From Caldisericota bacterium (GTDB taxonomy: Bacteria; Caldisericota; JANLFM01), in assembly GCA_024655865.1 (NCBI GenBank), contig JANLFM010000017.1, positions 1 through 28,055 of the forward strand: a stretch of DNA of 28,055 nt. The letters run 5' to 3'. Made by a program: the position numbers and the translations under genes. Positions within the stretch are counted from its first letter, which is position 1. Each line of letters opens with the position of its first letter. Positions 8,301-14,408 of the stretch are shown here, piece after piece. The notes under the pieces are model-generated. The model was given only the letters and a program-made list of their open reading frames with translations. It was not told the origin of the DNA and did not search any database.

Positions 8301-8772
8301 AGGGGAGGAACTTCCTCCACCAGAGAAGGAAAGGACCGTGATAGAGCTTGGGGTGAACGCTTACATTCCCACAAGCTACATGGACGAGGAAAGCAAGGTG
8401 GAGTTCTACGAGAGGCTCACGACCCTGAGCTCAAAGGAAAAGCTGCAACTCCTCAGGAACGAAATGAAGGATAGATTTGGCCCCATTCCCTCCCCTTGCG
8501 AACTTCTCTTCCAGGCTGTGGAAGCGCGCATTGTAGCCGAAAAACTTGGAATAAAGAAAGTGGTTAGGGAGGGTAATCTCGTCGTTTTCTACTGGAAAGG
8601 AGAACCCGCTTTCGAGCCGGAAAGGTTTGTTAAGCTTTCCGAAGCCTTCCCCAGGAGGCTCAAAATAAAGGAAGACCACTTTTACCTCAGGTTGGAGAAT
8701 GAAAGGAATGGAGAGATTCTCGATTTTGTGCTAAAAGTTTTGCGTATTCTGGAGAAGGAGACACACTCTTAA
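5320..8772 (+). CDS. mfd: Transcription-repair coupling factor
   Basis: An ATP-driven DNA translocase that removes RNA polymerase stalled at DNA damage and recruits UvrA. The 1150 residues are full length. In order: a UvrB-like N-terminal region (about 15-330), an RNA-polymerase-interaction CarD-like domain (about 480-540, LQVGDYVVHQTYGIGSYQG), the RecG-like motor with Walker A DVGYGKTE (about 634-641), DEEH in VIDEEHRFGV (about 733-742), the SATPIPRTL motif, the second RecA lobe ending in QLRGRVGRS, and a C-terminal TRCF domain from about 990. The start is TTG overlapping the pth stop (TTGA). The stop overlaps the next ATG by one base (TAATG). Confidence 0.97.
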   Translation: MNLFQALSAISSTFSTLKGLPQKGQIILGRVLEGFFPFLLALIRENLQAPTLVLFSQSESLEKTYLVLKEFDLPVFRFPALEAYLGEKVPYDRAVRAERIATLWNLGQVENPIVLSTVKAILQCTPPPHFLEDFCLPLKKGLKYSWDSIVGFLLQAGYQRVPRVEQLGEFSIRGGIMDLFGPALELPIRLEFFADQLESIRVFDPSSQISIEEREEVALLPWRLFQVQEEKLDYLEQAFQDHLKTLKKEKKLSEARFLEENVLRDLQFLRNGLHFLEEDYYFPFFSQSSLLWQYFPGNVTVVSEEEARVAFAFQEFMKTSEKIYKEAIQRGEQLPLNKEGFLKWSQFKKELERNRVIYCTPFSAPLEFPIETPPPLPQLTDLSMQLKSWLSSGTRVLFAGKGARRYREPLENEGISLKEINSLREELPRDKVFIWDLPLPSGFMHSNSSLVVLSDFELFGWRKKAYVERKYRQARPVSSFEELQVGDYVVHQTYGIGSYQGLETLTIDDVSRDYLKIAYAGEDKLFIPSDQIYLIQKYLGDSVKLPPLTRLNTTEWTRTKKRVQESVERVAQELLQIYAVKEINFPEPFLAYEPWETELAQSFPYEETPDQKQTIIDVLSDLERGRWMDRLVCGDVGYGKTEVAIRAAFRTVAAGKQVAILVPTTILCQQHYNTFLERMKGFPVKIGILSRFRTPKEQAAVIKGLKEGKIDIVIGTHRLLSSDVEFKDLGLLVIDEEHRFGVMQKEQIRKLKGSVHVLSLSATPIPRTLQMSLLGIKDTSIMETAPQNRYPVKTYVTEFTDDLVRRAILYELNREGQVYFVHNRIHALPRLYAKLVELVPEARIAIAHGAMPEDRLEQVMWDFAQGEYDVLLSTTIIESGIDIPRANTLIVADAHNLGLAQLYQLRGRVGRSDVRAYAYFLYPRSRALGEEAEKRLETIRDFSQLGSGMKIALRDLEIRGAGNVLGKEQHGFMLQVGFQMYREMLEEAIERIQRGEELPPPEKERTVIELGVNAYIPTSYMDEESKVEFYERLTTLSSKEKLQLLRNEMKDRFGPIPSPCELLFQAVEARIVAEKLGIKKVVREGNLVVFYWKGEPAFEPERFVKLSEAFPRRLKIKEDHFYLRLENERNGEILDFVLKVLRILEKETHS

Positions 8773-9974
8773 TGGCAAAAATTTACTGGGTTACTGATTA
8801 CCTTGCTTTTTCCCCCCAGGTGACCCCTGAGGACCAGGAGGAATTGAAAATGCAGGGGATCAAGGCCATCGTTTCCCTTACTCTGTTACCTCTTGAGAAA
8901 GCTGATTTCCCGGGAATGGAGCTCCTCCATTTGCCCATGGAAGACAAAATTCCTTCTTTAGAGCAAATCAAGGATTATTTCGCCTTCCTTCGTTTAATGA
9001 GAACCATGAACCGCAAGACCCTCACACACTGCTATGCGGGGTTGGAAAGAAGCCCCACAATGGTGGCTGCTTATTTAATTAGCTCTGGCATAACTCCCTC
9101 TCAAGCGATTTTGAAGATCCGTTCCTTACGCCCTGACGCTATAAACGAGGAGGAGGAAAATTTCCTTGAGGAACTTCCCATCCTGCTTAAAGCTGACTGT
9201 GAAAAAGAGGGGGAACTCTTTGAGAAGCTCCTTTCCGTGATGCGCACTCTCAGAGAGAAATGTCCTTGGGATAGAGAGCAGACTCATGAGAGCTTAGGAA
9301 AATACCTGATAGAGGAGTCCTGGGAATTGAACGCTGCCATTCAAGAGGCGAATCCTGAAAAAATCAAGGCTGAATTGGGGGATGTGCTGCTTCAGGTGGT
9401 CTTTCATTCCATAATAGGGGAGGAGGGGGACGAATTTTCTCCTTCTGAGGTAATGTCTACTTTGATTGAGAAGCTGGTTCGCAGGCATCCTCATGTTTTT
9501 GCCTCCTCCTCCGTGTCCACCCCTCAGGGAGTGGAGAAACAGTGGGAAGCGCTGAAAAATGTGGAGGGAAGGACCAGAACCGATATGTATCGCCGCTATA
9601 TGCCTGCGCTCCTTCGCGCAGAGCGCATTCAGGAATCCGCTTCGCATAATGGGTTTGATTGGCAGTCTGGTTTCGGGGTCCTGGAAAAAATTAAGGAGGA
9701 AACGAGGGAGTTAGGGAAATCTTTAGAGGAAGGGCAAAAGGAGAAAATTGCCGAGGAAATCGGGGATCTGCTTTTTACCCTAGTCAACCTTTCTCGCTTT
9801 CTTAAAATCAATCCTGAGGAAGCCCTGCACAGAGCCACAGATAAATTCCTCGAGCGGTACGAGAGGGCTCTAAATAAAATTCACGAAAAGGGTTTAGACC
9901 CCTCCCGGCTTTCTCCCGAAGAGCTGGATTCTTTCTGGAATGAAAGCAAAAGAGAGAACCCCCCTCACAAATAA
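8772..9974 (+). CDS. Tyrosine-phosphatase-like domain fused to MazG nucleotide pyrophosphohydrolase
   Basis: A 400-residue two-part protein. Residues ~1-145 resemble a dual-specificity/protein tyrosine phosphatase: the signature HCYAGLERS gives nucleophile Cys87 and phosphate-binding Arg93, with Asp58 a possible general acid. Residues ~150-395 are MazG, which hydrolyses (d)NTPs to NMPs: CPWDREQTH, then the metal-binding pattern EESWE (181-185) with ELGD (201-204), and a second MazG half with EETRE and EEIGD. In Bacillus the homologous locus carries YabN, a methylase-MazG fusion, so a different N-terminal partner at the same place is notable. The ATG overlaps the mfd stop by one base. The role of the phosphatase part is unknown; it may act on nucleotides or on phosphoproteins. 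Confidence 0.9.
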   Translation: MAKIYWVTDYLAFSPQVTPEDQEELKMQGIKAIVSLTLLPLEKADFPGMELLHLPMEDKIPSLEQIKDYFAFLRLMRTMNRKTLTHCYAGLERSPTMVAAYLISSGITPSQAILKIRSLRPDAINEEEENFLEELPILLKADCEKEGELFEKLLSVMRTLREKCPWDREQTHESLGKYLIEESWELNAAIQEANPEKIKAELGDVLLQVVFHSIIGEEGDEFSPSEVMSTLIEKLVRRHPHVFASSSVSTPQGVEKQWEALKNVEGRTRTDMYRRYMPALLRAERIQESASHNGFDWQSGFGVLEKIKEETRELGKSLEEGQKEKIAEEIGDLLFTLVNLSRFLKINPEEALHRATDKFLERYERALNKIHEKGLDPSRLSPEELDSFWNESKRENPPHK

Positions 9975-11163
9975 TATCAAAGCCAACAACCTAAATGGGC
10001 TGTTCAATTCCATTGCCCAGAATATGGTTCTTCCTTTTTTGGGAGTTTACGCTCGGGATTTGGGAGCTACTTCCTTTCAATTTGGTCTCCTCACGGCGTT
10101 ACCTTCCCTGGTCACCAGTTTATCGCTTCTTCCTGGCCTGCCCTGGGTGGAAAAGCAGCGGAATAAAGTTAAATTCACCGCCATCTTGACTTTGATTTCC
10201 AGGATTTTCTACCCTCTTTTTGCCCTGGCTACTTTGATCGATAAAGGAGTGTACCTGCTTCTGGCTTTTTACGCTCTCTCTTCCTTACCCTGGTCCTGGA
10301 GTAGCCTTTCCTGGAAATCCCTGATTGCTGAAGCAATACCAGAAGAAGGAAGGGATCAGGCATTCTCCCAGAGGAATAGGCTGGTTGCTATATCCAGTAT
10401 CGCCATTACTTTGATCACTGGTATCGTCATGGACGCTCTGGGATTTCCCTGGAGCTACAGGGTAATATTTCTGACCTCTTTTGCCTTCTCCTTAGCCGAA
10501 GTCTCTTTCCTTTTTCAATTGAAACCTTTGACCAAGCCCGAAGAGGAAAGGAACTCTGTTCCCTTAAAACAAATGTTTCAAGTGAACTCCGAGTATCGGC
10601 GCTTTACTATAGGGACGCTGATTTTCCAGGTCGGTTATCAAGGGCTCTTACCCCTGTTTACGATTTATACGGTACAGAATTTGAAGGCCACCCCTGGTTG
10701 GGTTTCCTTGATCAGCATTGCTTCTGCATTAGGCCAGATTATCTTTTATCCCATCTGGGCGCGCTGGGCGACCAGATACGGCCAGGGACTCATGATGTCT
10801 ATTACCACCTTTTTGATGGCACTTTCCCCAATTTTCTATGCGATTTCCACAAGCCTCCTCCCCATTGTTCTTTTTAATCTACTGATTGGTGCCTTCTGGG
10901 CCGGGTACTATCTGGTGTCCTTCAATTATCTTCTCGCTGTTTCTCCGCCAAACGCCAGAGAAAGGCACATTGCCGTATTCAATACGCTCACCAATGCTTC
11001 CGCTGTTTTTTTGCCACTTCTGGGAGTAGCTCTGGCAGACTTAATCGGTATTAGGCTGGCTTTCCTTGTGGGAGCGGCTTTTAGGGCCGGAAGTGGTCTT
11101 TATTTTCTTCTCAAACTGAAACCGCGTGAGGCATTTTTGCCTGGCGGAAGTTCAGGACTTTGA
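9940..11163 (+). CDS. MFS transporter
   Basis: A 407-residue, strongly hydrophobic protein with about 12 predicted membrane helices, in the major facilitator fold. The opening (LNGLFNSIAQNMVLPFLGVYARDLGATSFQFGLL) looks like a TM1-loop-TM2 unit in which an MFS member senses partner helices. A basic loop (PWVEKQRNK) follows TM2 as in motif A. Substrate and direction cannot be read. The chosen ATG overlaps the end of the mazG fusion by 35 bases and has only a weak GGA upstream; translation may depend on coupling. No nearer in-frame ATG keeps the first helix whole. Its stop codon is part of the next gene's extended -10 promoter. Confidence 0.85.
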   Translation: MKAKERTPLTNNIKANNLNGLFNSIAQNMVLPFLGVYARDLGATSFQFGLLTALPSLVTSLSLLPGLPWVEKQRNKVKFTAILTLISRIFYPLFALATLIDKGVYLLLAFYALSSLPWSWSSLSWKSLIAEAIPEEGRDQAFSQRNRLVAISSIAITLITGIVMDALGFPWSYRVIFLTSFAFSLAEVSFLFQLKPLTKPEEERNSVPLKQMFQVNSEYRRFTIGTLIFQVGYQGLLPLFTIYTVQNLKATPGWVSLISIASALGQIIFYPIWARWATRYGQGLMMSITTFLMALSPIFYAISTSLLPIVLFNLLIGAFWAGYYLVSFNYLLAVSPPNARERHIAVFNTLTNASAVFLPLLGVALADLIGIRLAFLVGAAFRAGSGLYFLLKLKPREAFLPGGSSGL

Positions 11164-11169
11164 TATAAT
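11161..11169 (+). promoter_or_regulatory. Extended -10 promoter for the parvulin gene
   Basis: TGATATAAT is a perfect extended -10 (TG-N-TATAAT). It overlaps the stop codon of the MFS gene and puts the transcript start near 11176, about 27 bases before the ATG. No good -35 box lies 16-18 bases upstream, which is usual for extended -10 promoters. Confidence 0.6.
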
Positions 11170-11202
11170 CTAAGCGTATTCACAAGAAAGGAAGGCTATC
11201 CA

Positions 11203-12567
11203 ATGAGCAAAAAGCAAAGGGCACGAAAACAAGCAGAACTTGAGCGAAAAAAACATCTTCGGGCGAAAGAATCCCGCTTCCATTCAGGTTATGAGAGAAT
11301 TTTGAAATGGGTAGGGATTGGAGTAGGGGTAGCCATAGTAATTCTCGCTGTTGTTTTGGGTTTCTGGTACTTCTCCACTAAGAACGTGGTGGCTTACGTT
11401 GGTGGGGAGAAAATTTACCGGGCTGATGTGGATCGCCTCCTTAATACCTGGCTGACGCAACTGAACATTCAGGAGGGAGAAATTCAGGTAGGGTCGGAAG
11501 AATGGAACACCCTCTGGGAACAAATGAGGGAAAGCTTGATTCAGGAAAAGCTGGCTCTCAAGGAAGCACGGCGCCGGGGACTGGAACCAACTCAGGACGA
11601 AATAGATCAGGAAATAAAAAAGTTTGAGGAACAGCAGGGCCTTACTGAGGATGAAATTAAGCAGAATTTGAGCAAGCAGGGAAAAACCTGGGAACAGTTC
11701 CAGGAAGCCATGGCAGAGCAAATCCTTAGGCGCAAGATCTACGAAGAGGTAACTGGAACGGTAACGGTAACCGAGCAGGATATCACGGACTATTTCAATC
11801 AGTACCACAAGAATTACGATCAAATAGAGAAGGTAGCGCTTAAATTCATTTTTTTGGCAAACGTCCTGACCATGAACGGTAACCGCAGCGAGGAGGATAC
11901 CTTAAAATTGGGTAACGACATCATTGAGCGCCTGAAAAACGGGGAGGACTTTGCCACCCTGGCTAAACAATACTGCGATGACAAAAATATAAAGGATAAA
12001 GGTGGTGATTTGGGTTTCATCGAAAAGGGCGATTATGTGGGAAGCTTCGGCGAACAATTTCAAGAAACTGCCTTCTCGCTCAAGGTTGGTGAGCTCAGTG
12101 ACCTTGTGCCCGTGAAGAACGGCTATGGGATTTTCTACGTTTACGATCGCAAAGACCCTTACACGGCCCAAATAGATGATCCCTTCAAGTTTCACTTCCG
12201 CCAGATCCAGTTGGACGACAGGGCTCAGGCGGAGGACGTTTTGAAGCAACTGTCCGAGGGAGGAGATTTTCAGGAAATCGCAAAAAAGACCTCTACGGAC
12301 ACGACTACCGCCTCTCAAGGTGGAGATATGGGAACTGTGGAACGGAATAACCTTAAGGCCTGGCAGCTGAACGCCTTGCTCAATATGAGTCCCGGATCTT
12401 ATTCCCAGATTATCGAGGATTCTGGTAAATTCTACATTCTCAACCTCGTGGAGGTTAAAACTATTAAAGAGGACATCCAGGAGACTTTGATTAACGAAAA
12501 GAAAAACAAGGCCTGGACCGATTTTATCGACCAGTTGAAATCTCAGGTTGAAATTGTCACTCTATAG
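11203..12567 (+). CDS. Membrane-anchored parvulin peptidyl-prolyl isomerase with two rotamase domains (PrsA/SurA-like)
   Basis: A 454-residue extracytoplasmic folding factor. A basic cytoplasmic tail (1-32) is followed by one membrane helix (about 34-54, WVGIGVGVAIVILAVVLGFW) acting as an uncleaved signal anchor; there is no lipobox Cys. A SurA_N-like chaperone region (about 60-205) comes next, rich in charged helices. Parvulin domain 1 spans about 207-320 (GEDFATLAKQY, KGGDLGFIEKGDY, GYGIFYVYDRKD). A second, more degenerate copy spans about 326-425 (GGDFQEIAKKTS, QGGDMGTVERN). PrsA normally has one such domain. AGGAAGG gives a good ribosome site. A parvulin near mfd is common in Clostridia. 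It could help fold exported proteins such as the SLH protein encoded next. Confidence 0.9.
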   Translation: MSKKQRARKQAELERKKHLRAKESRFHSGYERILKWVGIGVGVAIVILAVVLGFWYFSTKNVVAYVGGEKIYRADVDRLLNTWLTQLNIQEGEIQVGSEEWNTLWEQMRESLIQEKLALKEARRRGLEPTQDEIDQEIKKFEEQQGLTEDEIKQNLSKQGKTWEQFQEAMAEQILRRKIYEEVTGTVTVTEQDITDYFNQYHKNYDQIEKVALKFIFLANVLTMNGNRSEEDTLKLGNDIIERLKNGEDFATLAKQYCDDKNIKDKGGDLGFIEKGDYVGSFGEQFQETAFSLKVGELSDLVPVKNGYGIFYVYDRKDPYTAQIDDPFKFHFRQIQLDDRAQAEDVLKQLSEGGDFQEIAKKTSTDTTTASQGGDMGTVERNNLKAWQLNALLNMSPGSYSQIIEDSGKFYILNLVEVKTIKEDIQETLINEKKNKAWTDFIDQLKSQVEIVTL

Positions 12568-12585
12568 TCAATTTCCAAAACAGTG

Positions 12586-12591
12586 TATAAT
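12586..12591 (+). promoter_or_regulatory. Candidate -10 box of the SLH-BMP gene
   Basis: A perfect TATAAT lies 19 bases after the parvulin stop. A weak -35 candidate TAGTCA (12565-12570) is 15 bases upstream. A start near 12598 would give a leader of about 94 bases before the ATG at 12692. Confidence 0.5.
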
Positions 12592-12614
12592 TTTTTTGAA
12601 GAATTTTAGGGGCT

Positions 12615-12625
12615 TAAGGAGGTGA
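12615..12625 (+). promoter_or_regulatory. Orphan perfect Shine-Dalgarno sequence in the leader (possible mRNA stabiliser)
   Basis: TAAGGAGGTGA is a full 11-base complement to the usual 16S rRNA 3' tail, but no ATG or usable frame follows: the only GTG it overlaps opens four codons. The gene's real ribosome site AAAGGAGG is 60 bases further on (12678-12685). Bacillus cry genes carry such an orphan site in the leader (STAB-SD), where bound 30S subunits protect the mRNA. A similar role is inferred here. Bases 12624-12632 can pair with 12659-12666 (eight pairs, one bulge). Confidence 0.5.
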
Positions 12626-12691
12626 GGAAATTTTAAAAAATAGTCTCGGTGATTTAGGAATTTCTCAAATCTAATAAAAAGGAGGTTTGAA

Positions 12692-14341
12692 ATGAAGAAG
12701 TTCCTAATTGCTGTTTTAACCTTTGCGCTGCTTTTGCCCCCTGCCATTTTGCCTATTACCGCTGCTACCAGTCTTTCTGATATTTCCGGGCACTGGGCAG
12801 AGCAAACCATTCTCAAATTGGTGGAGAAGAATTACATTTCCGGTTACCCCGATGGCACCTTCAAACCTAACAATACCATTACCAGAGCTGAGTTCGTGAA
12901 GATTTTGACGTCTGTTATGGGTATCGCTCCCGCCACTGGTGGAGAATCCACTTTCTCGGATGTAAACACCTCTGACTGGTTCTTCGGTTATGTGGCTGCT
13001 GCTGTTGAGAAGGGGATTATCGGGGGTTATCCGGATGGCACCTTCAAGCCCAACGATCCCATCACCCGTGAGCAGGCTGCCAAGATTGTGGTGAAGGCCA
13101 AGGGCATTGACGAAACCACGATCGATGCGGAGTTCGTTTTTGCTCACGCTGGAAACTTCGTGGATAAGGATATGATTTCCGATTGGGCCAAGCCCTTTGT
13201 GGCTGCGGCAGTGGAAAAGGGTATCATGAAGGGCGATGCTACTAACGCCTTCCGTCCCACAGACAACATCACCCGCGCGGAAACCGCCGCTATTGCTTAC
13301 CGTGTCATGCCCAAAGCTGGTATCAAGGTTGGTTTAGTTACGGACGTTGGTGGCCGTGGTGATAAGTCCTTCAACGACTCCGCCCTGCGTGGCTTAGAGG
13401 ACTGGGCTGCTGGATGGGCCCTTGAAACTGTTCCTCCTGACCTGGCAAATGTGGGGATTACCTCCCTGGATGTCAACCCCGTAATCGTGGAATCCAAGGC
13501 CAACGAGGACTACGTTCCTAACCTCACCAAGATGGCCGCTGATGAAAAGTGCGACCTGGTAATCGCCGTGGGCTTCATGCTCACAGGGGCCGTTGCTGAG
13601 GTTGCCCCTCAGTTCCCCGATACCAAGTTCATGCTGATTGATGGCGTCCTTACCGATGAAAGCGGAAACGTTATGGACCCCTATCCTCCGAACGTTGTTT
13701 CCTACTCCTTCAAAGAGCATGAGGGATCCTTCCTCGTGGGGGCTATGGCCGGGTACATGACCAAGACCAATATCGTGGGATTCATTGGCGGAATGGAGGT
13801 TCCCCTCATCAAGAAATTTGAAGCCGGGTACCGCGCTGGTGTAATGACTGCCAATCCCGATGCCAAGGTTCTGGTGAACTACACCGGGAACTTCACCTCC
13901 GCCGATGACGGCAAGAAAAACGCCGTTGCCCAATTCGGCCAGAATGCGGACATCATCTACGCCGCTGCTGGTGCCTGCGGAATCGGCGTGATCGAGGCTG
14001 CCAAGGAAAAGGGCGAGGGCTTCTTCGCCATCGGCGTGGACTCCGACCAGGATTACATGGCTCCCGGGCGTGTTTTGACCTCCATGATCAAGCACGTTGA
14101 CCTTTCTGTTTGGCTGGCCTGCAAATCCGTAGTTGATGGAACTTTCAAGAGCGGAATCGTCGAGCTGGGAGTGAAAGAGGGTGGAGTTAACCACAGCTTG
14201 CTCACCTACACCAAGGACATCATTCCCCAGGAAGTTCTGGACAAGATCGCCGCTATCAAGGACATGATCATCAAGGGGACCCTCGTTGTCCCGGATACCC
14301 TGGAGAAGTTAGAGACCTTCAAGGCTCCTACTATTCCGTAA
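12692..14341 (+). CDS. SLH-domain-anchored BMP-family nucleoside-binding protein of an ABC importer
   Basis: A 549-residue exported protein. A signal peptide (1-24, likely cut at ITA-A) has no lipobox Cys. Three S-layer homology domains follow (about 28-75, 87-135, 147-198), with TRAE-type motifs at 64-67, 125-128 (TREQ) and 194-197. Residues ~201-530 are a BMP/PnrA-type binding protein of the kind that captures purine nucleosides: KVGLVTDVGGRGDKSFNDSA at its start, then VGFIGGMEVPLIKKFEAGY and IGVDSDQDYMAPG. BMP proteins are normally lipoproteins; here SLH anchoring to the wall or peptidoglycan replaces the lipid. AAAGGAGG lies six bases before the ATG. A strong terminator follows, then the ATPase and two permeases of the same importer. 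The purine-nucleoside specificity is by family only. Confidence 0.93.
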   Translation: MKKFLIAVLTFALLLPPAILPITAATSLSDISGHWAEQTILKLVEKNYISGYPDGTFKPNNTITRAEFVKILTSVMGIAPATGGESTFSDVNTSDWFFGYVAAAVEKGIIGGYPDGTFKPNDPITREQAAKIVVKAKGIDETTIDAEFVFAHAGNFVDKDMISDWAKPFVAAAVEKGIMKGDATNAFRPTDNITRAETAAIAYRVMPKAGIKVGLVTDVGGRGDKSFNDSALRGLEDWAAGWALETVPPDLANVGITSLDVNPVIVESKANEDYVPNLTKMAADEKCDLVIAVGFMLTGAVAEVAPQFPDTKFMLIDGVLTDESGNVMDPYPPNVVSYSFKEHEGSFLVGAMAGYMTKTNIVGFIGGMEVPLIKKFEAGYRAGVMTANPDAKVLVNYTGNFTSADDGKKNAVAQFGQNADIIYAAAGACGIGVIEAAKEKGEGFFAIGVDSDQDYMAPGRVLTSMIKHVDLSVWLACKSVVDGTFKSGIVELGVKEGGVNHSLLTYTKDIIPQEVLDKIAAIKDMIIKGTLVVPDTLEKLETFKAPTIP

Positions 14342-14355
14342 AACAATGCTTTCTG

Positions 14356-14391
14356 CGGGAGATGGGGGAGACCCCATCTCCCGTTATTTTT
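14356..14391 (+). terminator. Rho-independent-type hairpin between binding protein and ATPase genes
   Basis: A perfect 12-bp stem (CGGGAGATGGGG at 14356-14367 with CCCCATCTCCCG at 14372-14383) and a GAGA loop are followed by TTATTTTT. No promoter is evident between it and the ATPase gene 18 bases later, so read-through probably sets a low level of the membrane parts relative to the abundant binding protein. The stem may also protect the upstream mRNA from 3' decay. Confidence 0.85.
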
Positions 14392-14408
14392 GGAAAAAGA
14401 GGTGATCA

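Noticed and set aside
12592-12691. Purine riboswitch before the nucleoside importer
   Set aside because: The leader lacks the three-way junction and conserved core bases of purine or preQ1 riboswitches; only a weak stem is possible.
13394-14194. 266-codon reverse-strand frame opposite the SLH-BMP gene
   Set aside because: A codon-bias shadow of a confidently identified gene; no recognisable domain, promoter or ribosome site.
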